The notes under the pieces are model-generated. The model did no database searches. It saw only the letters and a program-made list of their open reading frames with translations, and was not told where the DNA came from. Below, piece after piece: positions 44,770 to 55,371 of a stretch of 55,371 nt of DNA; position 1 is the first letter of the stretch, and each line of letters begins with the position of its first letter. The translations under genes were made by a program, and so were the position numbers. Source of the stretch: Saksenaea vasiformis B4078 (Eukaryota; Mucoromycota; Mucoromycetes; Mucorales; Saksenaeaceae); the NCBI GenBank assembly GCA_000697055.1, contig JNDT01002284.1, positions 1 to 55,371 of the forward strand. The letters run 5' to 3'.

Positions 44770-46260
44770 CTTGTATAAAGAAACACAGTGCAAGAATAAA
44801 TACATATCACGAAGGAAGTCTTGGAGGAGAAAAGTATTGTTGACTGGATTAAATTAAAACGATCGCTACTGTCTGATGACACAAAAGTTTCTAAAAAGAA
44901 TACTCCTGTTCCTTCCTTCGATGAGAGATGATATGTAACGTGTGAATACACAGCATTCACTCAACTTTTGGACATTCGGGGAAATCTAGTCATCCTCCAA
45001 TGGCAAGCGCGTGGTATGGGGAAGCTGAAAGTTTCATGCGCAAAGAAAACTTTCAGATGCGAAGAAAAGTTCACTCTGGGAAGTATTTGGAACTCCATAT
45101 TAGGTAGCGATATTTCAAATCGATGTTTCTTTATAAAATAGTTTAAGATTAAGATATATAGAAGCAATGGTGAAGTCCCAAGACGAAGTGGTCGCATAGG
45201 TCCTATACTCAACACAAATAGGAAGCGCTTTAATCTCTCCATTAAGGATGGCAGCATGGCAAAACAAACGTCATTATTCACGATATGAATTTCAAGCTAC
45301 TCGAAATTCATTAAACGTATGACAATGACGAGACAAGAAATCTGCGTGACGTTAAAGAAAAGCTTCTTATTCGACACTATCGTAAGCTAGCTGGTCTACT
45401 CCCCCGAGAGATTGCATTGAGAAGAATCCCTGTTATTCTGACTGAAATAGAAAGGATCTCTGTGAACGTTCAAAAACTTAACCTTATCAGTGCCATGGTC
45501 GCATATATGCTTCGTCAATAAATACTGTCTATTGCTAAAACCGTAAAAGCTGCTCACGGAAAGATCTTCGATGAAGGAGTCAGACTACCTAGCGCGCTCA
45601 GACAAAGTATCAGTTATTACATGCCACGATAAGCTCCGCTCCCTGATCGCAGTAAAGGCAAGTAAATCGGTGGAGAGACTTGCGAAATTGCGTGAAAATT
45701 TTCTTGCAATCGATTGGAAGACCGGCTGTAAACTGGTGTCAGGTCTAAGAATAACAATTATCTACCCTTAAAGTTGCTAGGTCCACACGAATTGACTCAT
45801 AGAACCTTGTATAATTCTGTCAGACAATTAAGCATCACTTCCTTTCTCTTCGTTGAAGAATTTTTCAGAGGTGGGTTCATTATGGCTTCCTGTTTTCGGC
45901 GCAACGCTTTTCGCATCCTGGAAAAAGGGTGTTCGAAAGCTTCAAGAAGAAGAAGAAAAGCAAGCTCGGAGAGATCGGTGTGATGACAGATGCATACATA
46001 CAATATACTGATATTCCACTTACATTATATAGTCATTTTAGCGATTGAGGCATGTCCGGTAATGAAAGTAGACGTGAAAATAAGTGTTGTCAGTTTATCT
46101 CGCGAGATATTTCATCCAAGGTATGGTTGCTTGTTAAGTACCACCATCGATACCGAAATCTATAGGAAAAGAGGAAACTCGAGAGGTGCAACTGGATATC
46201 CAAAGGACACGAAGCCTTGGAAGAACTATAAAGGACGAAGATAGCCGAGTATCGTCGTTC
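44770..46260 (+). pseudogene. Unidentified decayed coding region
   Basis: Several plus-strand segments look coding but sit in different frames with stops between. They include KEVLEEKSIVDWIKLKRSLL (44810), LLDIRGNLVILQWQARGMGK (44967), MAAWQNKRHYSRYEFQATRN (about 45250), HYRKLAGLLPREIALRRIPV (45380), VGSLWLPVFGATLFASWKKG (45870) and IEACPVMKVDVKISVVSLSR (46045). Some gaps could be introns, but at least one (near 45317) needs a one-base shift. I cannot name the family. It could be an old host gene or a transposon ORF. Confidence 0.35.
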
Positions 46261-49182
46261 TTTGGACCTTGCAGCTCATGCAGTCCATAGGGCACGCTAA
46301 CTCTAGAACCTGCATTTGTCCGAATTATAAAACCAACGTTGACGAGAAAGCACAAGAAGATCTATCGTCTAGCAGTGAAGATTTTACACACGACATTCTG
46401 ACATCACCGAATTTGATGGCTTCATCCGAGAGGTCCAGGTGGGACGTCAAATGTTCGTCAAAGGCGTTCATTATTGAGCACTCAGAACAAGTGTCTGTCA
46501 GTGAGTCCTCGGAAAAGAGTTCACCAGTAGGAATACCAACTCCCCTTCAAGCGCACGGGAGTGTTGGGCAGACTTCGAGATAGCTTACCCAGATATTACT
46601 GTATTTATCCTCTCATAGGATTTACTAACGGTAGTGTCGCTATACCAGCAGCTTGGTGCTACAGGTGGGAAAAACGCTGTCAGTGTGTAGTTGCTCATTT
46701 AATACAAGGATAGCCAATTACAGGCACCGTACTCTAATCTAGGGCATATGCACTCCGTTAAGAAGCGCTTGTCCTCTCCTGGGTGAAAAGGAAGAGAAAC
46801 AAGGAAGAAGACGATTTAGTTATTCATCATGAAGGTAGTTATGACGAGCATATAACGGACTGTAGAACTTACAGCAGCAACAAAAGAAAAACACAAAAAG
46901 GAAAATGCCAGAGAAGAAGTGGAGTGAGGGCTGCTGTGCCGGGTAAACTTAATGTATGATGATCACTGAAAGAGGTGTGGCACTTCCAATATGAGAAAAA
47001 GAAGCGAGAAAGAAAAAATAGGAGTGGCAGGAATACAGAACAAAGACGCACCTCAACAGCTCGATCTACCAATCATATAGTCGCTTCACATTAATGAGTT
47101 ACTGCAGCGGTGTATATCCGAAGAAAATAAGCAAAAAAAAAAAAAAAAAATCGCGAAGCATAAAGATGCAGAGGGCAACATTTACCGGACTGCAAATAAG
47201 GGAAACCAACTGAGATGTGATCCGAAATCTCAAACTTTCATTACGCCGCCTATCCAAGCCAGTGTCATCCAAGCATAGAATCGCACGGTATCACCCAGCT
47301 CACATCATGAAACCGTCTTTCGATATTGGATAAACCCCGTCAGCGACACATTGAACGCACATATACAAAAGCAACGAAACACGCACATATATGCCTTCTG
47401 TAACGCAAGTTCTCGAACTAGCCCATCTTCCTTCTAAGCCTACAGAAGATACTGCCGAAGCTCTATGCTACTGGCTGAAGGTCACTACGGTCTTTGCTTT
47501 CGGCGACATTCGCTGGGCGCCGAAATGCTGTAATCTACTCGTTCTGATTATACATGGTATGCCAGAATACTCCTCGAACTTGATTGCAGCCATACCGTTT
47601 TGCACTTGTTCCATGCAAGAGCAAATGAATTTATGCCCCTTTCTGATGTTTCGCGCCTCAACACATCTGTCTCCCCCGATTGAATTCACATATGTCATGG
47701 CATTCTTGGGCTCTTATCAAACAGATAAGATGACCGACATCGTAGAGATTATCGATCACGACGAAGATACAGGAAAATGAAAAGGCAGGATGGCCATTGC
47801 ATTTTAATAGTGATGGTCACTGTTTTTTATATGGAGGGTAGCAGATACAAAGTCTTGTACACCCTTCTGCATTCGTCAGCTATATGACATGGGATTCTTT
47901 ATCTGACACCAATATTTCTAACGCTGGGTATTTGACATATTCATTGTTACGTCCCCAGTATGACTCACTATATGTACAACATCAGTCACCTTCGTTCATT
48001 GACCTTGTAGGTGAAGTGATCTGGGTCGTATTGGTTGTAACTGCTTCTAGTACGCATAATATAAACTAAAAATATTGTCGATTCAGCGATACATTTACAT
48101 CTTCATTTGATGTCCACTGATCAACAACACGGGGTATGGCGCCCACAAACGCGTGGAAGCGCCCTGAAGGGGTTAAGCAATATGGCATTCGATTATATCA
48201 AACATACTAACCACGAATAGGTCTCTATGCTGCTCAAATGAACTTTGCGTCTACCGGGAAACCAGGTTCATATAAGCTTTATGCTTTAAACTGATGTATT
48301 AATAACGCAAGGTAAATTTTTCCTTCGAGTACCCTCGGCTCTTCACAGACGTTAGATTTATTTCGAGTAATGAAGAATCCGATTAAAGTGATTTACCTAA
48401 TGATTGTGGATCATTCAACTTCTAGGCTATACTGTCCAATTCTTTCAAGGGAATAGGAAAATAGGAAGTTCAATAGCGCAAGAGGAAAGGAAAAGACCGA
48501 GAGACAAAGACAACACCAGGAACAATGAGAGGAGAAAAGCAGTAAAACGAAATAGAGAGAGTAGTATAAGAGGACGCTCGTAAAATATGTCAAGAGATAG
48601 GGTTGACGACCAGAAAAAAAAAGAAAGGAAGAAGCCGGCGCTCAATATAGAGTGCACACACATGGAACTGGCGGGAAGGCCATCATATCGACGCAACTTC
48701 ACAGAAGCGCTCAAACCTGTCAACACAACGAAAAGGCTTGTTTTATTCAGCAGGTTCATAAAGAAATTGCCCCCTTTTGATCACCTGGTGCTTATATACT
48801 TAAATACGAAAGAATCTGAAATGGGAAAGTAAGATGATAATGATAACAGTACTGTTTCATAAGGTATTACATATTATTAAAAAACGGCAGTATGAGTCTA
48901 ATACATATTTGTTTCCACGTGCAACCGTTATCATAGGAGAAGGTAAAAAAAAAAAAAGGGGAGCACCAGAAAAACGCACCAATGATCAGGGAGAAGATCT
49001 TTTTGCTTTGTTTCCAGTAGTTTTACATCACATTAAATAAAGAAAAGGTATGGCGGTCTCCTACTCAGAGGAGTAGCAAGTCTTACAGGGTCTAAGCTTT
49101 CTTAATATAAATAAAAAGGATCGTGAGTTTAAGTGCTGCTGTCCATTCCTTTTGTTTCTTTCAACCATTCCTTTCGTTTGAC
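46261..49182. other. Mostly gene-free stretch
   Basis: About 2.9 kb. One 129-codon ATG frame at 47391-47780 is listed separately. The rest has purine-rich runs (46790-47030, 48470-48640) and an 18-A run near 47133-47150, with no recognised genes. Confidence 0.45.
47391..47780 (+). CDS. Possible small protein, unidentified
   Basis: A 129-codon frame starting with ATG (MPSVTQVLELAHLPSKPTED) and ending in an acidic tail (IVEIIDHDEDTGK). It is Cys-rich in the middle (WAPKCCNLLVL, PFCTCSMQEQ). It has no intron signals and no known motif. The opposite strand is also open for 76 codons here, so the call is weak. Confidence 0.25.
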   Translation: MPSVTQVLELAHLPSKPTEDTAEALCYWLKVTTVFAFGDIRWAPKCCNLLVLIIHGMPEYSSNLIAAIPFCTCSMQEQMNLCPFLMFRASTHLSPPIEFTYVMAFLGSYQTDKMTDIVEIIDHDEDTGK

Positions 49183-49825
49183 ATGACTTCTACTATTCAA
49201 TTTAAGAAAGATGCTTTGACGTTCTTTGATCTTGACCCCACTTCTAATGAGTGCGTTGTTCCCCTTACTAGTTCTCCAGAATTATTGACGTCTGATTCAT
49301 TGGAGCGTCCATTTCCTATGTCCTCCGTTTCAAGAGTACAAGGGCTACAGTTGGCGTCACGGTTCACCGAAGTATTTGACGATTCATCGCTAGAGCCATC
49401 TGTTACTGGTTCTGTACGGATAACAAAGACTCTGTCGTCTAAAAAGTCTATGAGGAATTTCAACAGTCTCCGTATCATTCGACGATGCCACTCCCTCCAA
49501 AAAAAATCGCCACAACAAATAGGGCAACTTGAATATGGTAGGACTTTATTCATCCCGCCTTTGATTGTGCTTACATTTGTGTCATATTGCAGACCAAACT
49601 TGCTCCTCATCAAAACGCGGCTTAACCAGCGCTTTCCAACTCTTCACCAACCTTATCTGCAATTCAAACAAAAAGGTGCATACGCCATCGCTCAAAAGCG
49701 GGTGGCGGAAAAAGACGCGATTGGACCATATATCGTGCTCGCCTTCGCACTCAAAGGAAAAGACAATCGAAAATTGGTGGTCCACCTCGCCACCAGTATA
49801 TCCGTCGATTGCTCGTATACGCTAA
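49183..49825 (+). CDS. Ser-rich basic protein of unknown function
   Basis: Two exons (49183-49537 and 49593-49825) join in phase to 195 residues, with a clean GTAGG donor and TTGCAG acceptor. The N-terminal half is acidic and Ser/Thr-rich (MTSTIQFKKDALTFFDLDP, SSPELLTSDSLERPFP). A basic patch follows (KKSMRNFNSLRIIRRCHS). The C-terminal half is Ser/Lys-rich with a WW pair near the end (ENWWSTSPPVYP). No domain is recognised and the protein is probably largely disordered. The ATG at 49183 is the second in frame; an in-frame non-ATG extension upstream looks non-coding. Confidence 0.58.
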
Positions 49826-50419
49826 TGGCCAGTGCTTTTTCGCAAATACAATATGTACCCCTGCCGATCTACCCAAATGTGAAGGCTTTTTCTTTCTCTT
49901 ATCGTGCTTATAGCCCTGGTGGCATATTCTCTCTTTTTTCTCTGCAATTCTTTCATTTCCCCTCCTTACTCAGAACTCCCTATAACCGCATGTAAAACGC
50001 AGCACTCCAGGATACTGCACTACTATTTCCATTTAATCTCCTTCTTTTTGTCTACCAATACTATTATACATTGTTATCTAACATGCATTGCTTTTGATGA
50101 TCAAATATTTCAAAACATAATTGGTTGCTGGGGTGTCATTCGGGCTGGCATACTAGATGTTTCATGAATTTTACGCAGGGTGAAATAAAATTCTGCGGCA
50201 GATGATTTCCAAGTTCGTGCTGAGTAAGTATTAAAAAAATTTCACGTCATTTAGTACAAATGCAATCCCGCATAAAATTGAACTTACGTGAACTTGGGTC
50301 TACATGACGCAGAATTTATCTTGCCCAACGTAAACGTCCATGGTGATAAGTATATCTGACATTACTCTGATATATATAGTATGCTTACCTCGAAGGTATC
50401 CCCGTTATACAACAAGGAC
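49826..50419. other. Intergenic stretch, no gene recognised
   Basis: T/C-rich sequence downstream of the small Ser-rich gene. No motif-bearing frame. It borders the 3' end of the Fanzor remnant on the minus strand. Confidence 0.5.
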
Positions 50420-51463
50420 CTACGTCCTACCGGAGATCGGCGGAACGAGGTGGCAAGATGTGAAGGCAGCTTCGAATTGACTGCATTTGTTTTTGAAACG
50501 GAGGTAAAGTGTGCAAGGAAGGAGACAGCTGGTGCCTGCAAGTGCGACACAACTGACTACCTCGACATCACAATTCATAGTATGCAAGCCTGCCTTGTAT
50601 CGCTGGCACTTCGGTTCAGGCAGAGTGAACTACCATTGCTCGAGACAAATTTCTTTATTCCACTTTGTTCTATTATATACCTTGAGACGTGTCACGGGAG
50701 AAAAGCAACAAGAACACCTTTTTGACGTGTCATAGTCGTTGACTATGGCGACAGTTACGTATCTTCTGTGCCTGCGATGTAACTGAGCTCCACCGCGTCT
50801 AGTATGTCCTAAGATCCTTGACCCGACTCCTGTTCCACCGCTGCCAGTACACATCACGATGCGGTTTCCCTTGTGTTGATGTGATTAATTTTGCTCAGTA
50901 ATGAGCCGACACTCGGCATTTGCTAGTTTATCATATGCTTTATCGTTCATGAAGCGTTGAGTTAGCTTTTCTTTAATATGCGAGCTAGAATAGTAGAAGC
51001 CGCGTAACACCGCCGGCTGATCCTGCGCAATCTTGTACACAGATGTCATCTCAACTTCCAGAAGAGATGGTAGCTTACCTTGTGGATTTGAAAAAGAGTC
51101 CTTTGACAACATATCTTCTGCGTTGGCCACTGATCGAGACCGTGCCTAGACGGAAATTCATTAAGCGTCAGCGACAATATTGCGAACCTTATGATTACCA
51201 TTGCTCGCTGACGTTTTCTTCGATGCTTTCTTGCAAGAGACCGTTGCTCCGGTTCGCCCGCAGTAAATATGATGGACTTTATCGCTTATAGCTGCATGCT
51301 CCAACTCTGTCTGGCACTCATCAGCAGCTGCACCAGGTTCACCTTCAGACTTTAGAACCTGAAAGCAGTGGAAGCTGTCGATGGCCACTTTCGTCACTTT
51401 CCCGCTTTGGCGGCAATCGCAATTGCCGACCCGCTTTTTTGGGATATATTTGAAACAGATCAC
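50420..51463 (-). pseudogene. Fanzor (TnpB-like) remnant of a third type
   Basis: Minus-strand pieces in order: KVHHIYCGRTGATVSCKKAS (RuvC-I zone), VYKIAQDQPAVLRGFYYSSS (helical region), GTGVGSRILGHTRRGG (RuvC-II zone, near 50820), NDYDTSKRCSCC (first half of the zinc ribbon), then PEPKCQRYKAGLHTMNCDVE (50560-50610). The last contains the second Cys and the RuvC-III Asp in a degraded RDVNAA-like motif. Frames change at least twice. The TMNCDV and ALAG wording groups it with neither of the other two types clearly. It lies downstream of CDK8 in the same orientation. Confidence 0.68.
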
Positions 51464-52087
51464 TTTCGTCGACGCCTGGGCAAGATTCTATACACAGCAT
51501 CTTAGATAAGGCTTCGTGTACAATGAACTAACCAAGTAAAAGAGAATATAAGAAACTATACAGTTAAAAAGTGAAGGAGGAATGGAAAAGAGGAACACAC
51601 CTAATTGATAGATGCGCAATAAAAGAGCTGTGATTAATCACTTAAAATTAGCAAATTCGTTATTCATCCCAGCGTCACCATAACATCATGGGAGCTAAAC
51701 AGGCTACATAAACTGATATTCGACACTGATTTTACCGTAGTATCTGCAATATCCTGTGATGAGTATCGCCTCTCAGGCGTTCTCCTCCTCCCAGGTGAAA
51801 AGCACCAACCGTCACCGGTTAAGCACTAGATTGAATAATGCAACGAGTGGAGATGCTTATACCTTCCACCAGACTCTCCATTCCTCAATCAGATCGAAGA
51901 GCTACAGTATATTTCGCAGATATCCCAGGAAATACTTTACATGATCGCCTTATAGGGTCCGTTTCTGTACGAAAGGAAACCCGTGTACTTTGACATAATC
52001 AGGTTATGCCACTTCCTACCTTAGCACGTAGAATTCCTTTATTCTTATGCAAATCCAAAGGCATACGACACATCATCACCTTTTTCA
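51464..52087. other. Intergenic stretch, weak coding hints
   Basis: A plus-strand reading near 51875-51950 (PFLNQIEELQYISQISQEIL) looks protein-like but is preceded by stops, and no full gene could be built. The remainder is the CDK8 3' side. Confidence 0.4.
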
Positions 52088-53660
52088 TCAAGCATTTCGG
52101 GCCTTTTTATTTGCTCTACCGGAATAGCCATCTTTACTCATCTGCGTTACTGGAGCTTTGGTTGACTTGATGTCATTATCTTCTTGAGTGATCCTGCGGA
52201 GGGGATACTCAATCCCTTGATGTAGTAGGACACTATCAAGAAGTTAGATTGATACAGTGATGACAACGTAATACGAACTTTGTCATTGGTTTCGGATCTT
52301 CTTGGAAATATGGATGGTTCAGTGCCTTATCCGCTGTTATTCGTTTTGCTGGATCATACTCCAGTAGCGCTGCCAATAGATTATACCCGGCCTCGCTTTT
52401 CGTGCCATGCATGTGTTGATACACGTGCTTTAAGTTGTTAGCACACCTATCGAAATACATCATGCACAGTCAACCAAACGGCACGGTCAATTTCTTTCTT
52501 GCTTACTGTGGAAGGGAGCTTAGATGGCGATAATCGGGTAACTGGTCTATCGTAGGCCATCGTTCCTCTTCAAAACACACGAATGATTATAAAATGTAAT
52601 CTTCTACGTGGTAACTTACTGTCAGGCGTGCCGAGAATCTCGAAAATCTTGCTAAGCTGACTATGTTGAAAGGGCACATTCTTTTTACTGTCCATCTTGG
52701 CTTCCTCTCCCTTAAAAATTGGCTTCAGAGCCAGTAGCTCCCCAAAGATGCATCCGACAGCCCACATGTCAATAGCTTTCGTGTAATGTCTCGATCCAAA
52801 AAGCAGCTCAGGAGCTCTGTACCAAATAGTGACGACCACTTTATCGCCGTTGAAAAGTGGCTGTAATGGCTGATTAAAGAGACGCGCCAAACCAAGATCG
52901 CCTAGCAACTTGTCAAACAGGATGCAATTACCTATACTAATTAGTTACCTGTTTTTACAACACCATCACTTGTCAAAAGGACTTCGGATCAATTGTGAAT
53001 AATAAGTTAATCTTTATTTCCAATACACGTACCATTTGCCGGTTTGAGGTCACGATGAAGTACCCAGTTGGCATGTAGATAGGCTACGCCATTTATTAAT
53101 TGCCATAGAAATGACTTGATAGTAACTTCAGGTATCGGTTTCCGTTCGGTATGAAGATGGTAATGGATAATTTGCTACATTACAGAGTAGTTATTTATGT
53201 GTCCAGGAGCATAAAATCCTGTACCAGAAAGTCATGTTCAGCATACTCAAAAACCATAAATATCGCCTTGTCTTCCAACAAAACCTCCTCAAGTGCTACT
53301 ATATTCTCATGGCGTAATTCTCTACAAAGCTATACGGCGTTAAGTCTGCGTTCGTATCGAGAGATTGCACAGTTACCGCGATCTCTCTGCATGCTGACTG
53401 TGAAATGCCAACGTAATGATGCGTATCACCCTCACGATCTGGTTTGAACTTTTTTATAGCAAATTCGCGAGGATCGTCCCTAATGAATTGATAATCGTCC
53501 ATGTGTGGTCGAGCAGGATGGTAATAATTTACTTGTTGCGCGATCTGGCCTTGTAGACTCGGCCATATGTTCCGGAACTAATAAAGCCTATAATTTCGTA
53601 TTTGTCCAAGACTTTTGGACGGCGTGCATCTCGCATGAGTTTATATTCTGCCATCGACAT
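52088..53660 (-). CDS. cdk8: Cyclin-dependent kinase 8 (Mediator kinase module)
   Basis: Ser/Thr kinase of the Mediator CDK8 module (yeast Ssn3/Srb10), paired with cyclin C, acting in nuclear transcription control. Nine exons (53660-53533, 53479-53377, 53329-53225, 53174-53033, 52981-52949, 52901-52620, 52567-52507, 52446-52279, 52232-52088) join in phase to 388 residues. Motifs: [14 protein letters not shown] (Gly loop), EFAIKKFK (Lys), SQSACREIA (the CDK8-type SACRE helix), [14 protein letters not shown] (catalytic loop), GDLGLARLF (DLG instead of DFG), [52 protein letters not shown] and [17 protein letters not shown]. The SACRE and ITQEDND signatures separate CDK8 from other CDKs. The DLG variation is normal for this family (DMG in animals). 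Two in-frame ATGs lie 6 nt apart; the first is used. Confidence 0.95.
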
Positions 53661-54834
53661 TTGAGCTCTTCGAATAAAATGGAGACGAAACTGAATCAGA
53701 ACGATGTGACAACTGAGCTAACCTGTACCAATCAAAATAGGCAATTTTGGGACGGGACTTCCTGCATGTTGGCTTTTGCACCAGTTGGATTCTGTAGAGT
53801 GCGTCTATTACCGGCTCTGGATCAGTCTACCTGCGTATGCATGCGTGGGCATTTACGCGTATTTTAGTATATTTCGATGCAAATGCGTAAAATTCTTCGT
53901 CTATGTGCCTAGGCATCATTTGCAATTGCAGTAATTCTGGTCATATCAGTATAATTGATGGAGAAGCCATGTACTTCACTATAAGGTGTGATGCAACGAG
54001 ATTGCAACAAATAAATAATAGCAATTGTCTGAATATTACTATCACCCATTCTACAATGGTTTGACGTTATTACCATAATTGAGCACAGCTCACTGAAGAA
54101 TAGCTCTTTTAAGATAGTACACTATCTTTCCAGAAAATCAAATCGAATCATAAACGAACCTGGTGTTAGTACCGAAATGCAAGTGCATCATTTTTTTTTC
54201 TCGTGATCATCTCTGGTAGGAGTACTAGGTCGTAGCACAATGTCCAAATTATAGACAATCAGTCAGGAGATGCCAGCGAGAATTTACTTAAAACCAAGTA
54301 CAACCTAGAACCCAATAGTTTGAAATTAGCTAAAGATCTGTGACATGCAACATTCAGTAAAGAACACTTTCTAGCTATATTGACCGAGGTAATATAATAT
54401 GCCAATAATTAACAATCATGTCAATTAGAAGATGTAGCAATGACAGCAGCAATGTTAACATTTGCCATGAACATGCATAAGGAAACTATTTTTTATCACT
54501 CTTCTGTTTCTTTTTTTTTTACTGCTGCTTTCTTTTTTACTACAGCTTTTCTTTTTTACTACAGCTTTCTTTTTTTTTACTACTACTTTCTTTTTTTTTT
54601 ACTACTACTTTCTTTTTTTATTACTACTACTTTCTGTTGTGTCGTGACTGGAACTGGTAAGTACAGTGAGACTGAAGGGTGTCGTTTATTTCGGTAGAAA
54701 AGTAGACCAGGAACTAATTACTAGCTATGGCTGTATTTATATGATCGGAGATCATGTCTATTATATTGACACAGCGATAGATTATATCTCAGACACGACA
54801 TTACCCCCCTCCAGGCCGTTTAGCCGTGGAAGTC
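53661..54834. other. Intergenic stretch with microsatellite-like DNA
   Basis: CDK8 promoter side on the left, then AT-rich DNA, then a pyrimidine-rich minisatellite (listed separately). Open frames at 53505-53867 and 54440-54941 have no motifs. Confidence 0.5.
54501..54640 (+). repeat. Pyrimidine-rich minisatellite
   Basis: About six degenerate units of 20-26 bp of the form CTTTCTTTTTTTTACTACTA. The T-run length and the ACT count vary between units. It is typical slippage-prone DNA. Confidence 0.85.
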
Positions 54835-55371
54835 TTACACTCGTTGACGGGTTCTATAATTATGACGTTTTTTGTTTGACATGTTTTGCTTGGTCACAGT
54901 TTGATTTGTTTGGCGCTTGCGTTTGTTATTTGCAGTTGTAGATTCTGCTGGTTGTTGTCCCAACTTCTTCCAGTAGGAAGTAATCAGTTTAGGATCGTTA
55001 AAACTATTTGGTGGCTCCCAAGTATCGTCTTTTTCTGAATATCCGTTCCATCTTACACGATATAAATAATTGCCTTTATGCGGCTTGTGTGCTACAATAG
55101 CATCAAATTCATAAATTTCGTCCTCTGGTACAGGATCATCGTGCGTGATGGATTTTAAGGCTGATGGCGGATATTGTCTCAGCATGTTTGCCTTCATAAT
55201 CTTTTAAGACGTTGTTACGCTGTATTTTTCGGTTACTGTATATGGGTAGTGTTGTCCCAAGTGTTGTCGTAGCGCAAGCTGGATGACGGTGATTGTTGTT
55301 AAAGGTATCAGTTGAGTAATGTTCGTTGATAGAAAGGTTCGGAATTGAGTGAGCACCAGGTGTAGATTTAA
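54835..55371 (-). pseudogene. Ty3/gypsy chromovirus integrase C-terminus with chromodomain
   Basis: Minus-strand reading shows MLRQYPPSALKS (the usual end of the integrase GPY/F-type region). A chromodomain follows: IYEFDAIVAHK, YLYRVRWNGYSEKDDTWEPP and SFNDPKLITSYWKK, then a basic tail ending at 54835. Upstream, toward the window edge, the frame shifts once: NVLKDYEGK is in another frame just before MLRQYPP. The polyprotein is therefore damaged here. The rest of the element lies beyond the right edge. Confidence 0.85.

Noticed and set aside
47468..47698. 76-codon minus-strand frame opposite the 129-codon frame
   Set aside because: No start ATG support, splice evidence or known motif; one of the two frames must be a shadow, and neither is convincing.
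54440..54697. 85-codon frame with many Phe/Tyr residues
   Set aside because: It is translation of the pyrimidine-rich minisatellite, not a gene.
1..55371. CRISPR array, rRNA genes or secondary-metabolite cluster
   Set aside because: No regularly spaced identical repeats, no rRNA-like sequence and no biosynthetic core enzymes were seen; the genome is eukaryotic.

Overview
The window looks like a gene-dense, intron-rich fungal chromosome segment. Introns are short (mostly 45-85 nt, GT...AG, with CTAAC/CTGAC-like branch sites). The housekeeping genes are fungal orthologues, and the selfish elements (several Fanzor/TnpB-like genes, a Tc1 remnant, a Ty3 chromodomain) suggest an early-diverging filamentous fungus, most likely Mucoromycota. 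That placement is an inference from family resemblance; no search was possible. No tRNA, rRNA or CRISPR array was recognised.

Layout. (1) 0.5-5.1 kb (+): a decayed composite gene with an N-terminal XPG/FEN1-like nuclease domain, a long linker region and a C-terminal Fanzor (TnpB-like, RuvC plus zinc ribbon) core. (2) 5.96-8.11 kb (-): REX3/REXO1-type RNA exonuclease. (3) 10.1-12.6 kb (+): TAPT1/EMP65 ER membrane protein, 9 exons. (4) 12.96-14.4 kb (-): MIT-domain protein with a membrane segment. (5) 16.0-19.1 kb (+): 990-residue disordered protein. (6) 22.6-23.6 kb (+): protein with an N-terminal Cys/His hook and an Mso1/Sec1-binding-like motif. (7) 26.5-28.3 kb (+): protein with four LIM domains and the same N-terminal hook. 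(8) 28.9-29.4 kb (+): 147-residue multi-span membrane protein. (9) 32.9-37.9 kb (+): DRS2-type P4 flippase, about 17 exons. (10) 42.0-43.2 kb (-): GT32-like glycosyltransferase with an in-frame TAG. (11) 49.2-49.8 kb (+): 195-residue Ser/basic protein. (12) 52.1-53.7 kb (-): CDK8/SSN3 kinase, 9 exons, 388 residues.

Between these genes lie remains of mobile DNA. There are three more Fanzor fragments (31.7 kb +, 38.2-38.6 kb -, 50.4-51.5 kb -). There are also a Tc1/mariner transposase tail (31.3-31.6 kb -), a 128-bp CACTA-type MITE with a 3-bp target duplication (30.71-30.84 kb), copies of a composite dispersed repeat (24.7, 28.7, 29.6, 40.0 kb, plus an inverted piece at 20.0 kb), and a Ty3/gypsy chromodomain tail at the right edge.

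Most interesting signal. The composite XPG-Fanzor gene pairs a structure-specific nuclease fold with an RNA-guided nuclease core in what appears to have been one polypeptide. Its 3' end, including about 60 bp past the stop, is shared with the remnant at 31.7 kb. That conserved block is where a guide (omega) RNA or the element's right end would be expected. Among host genes, the secretion and polarity theme is notable: flippase, Sec1-binding-like protein, LIM protein, MIT protein and ER membrane protein lie near each other, and two neighbours share the N-terminal Cys/His hook.
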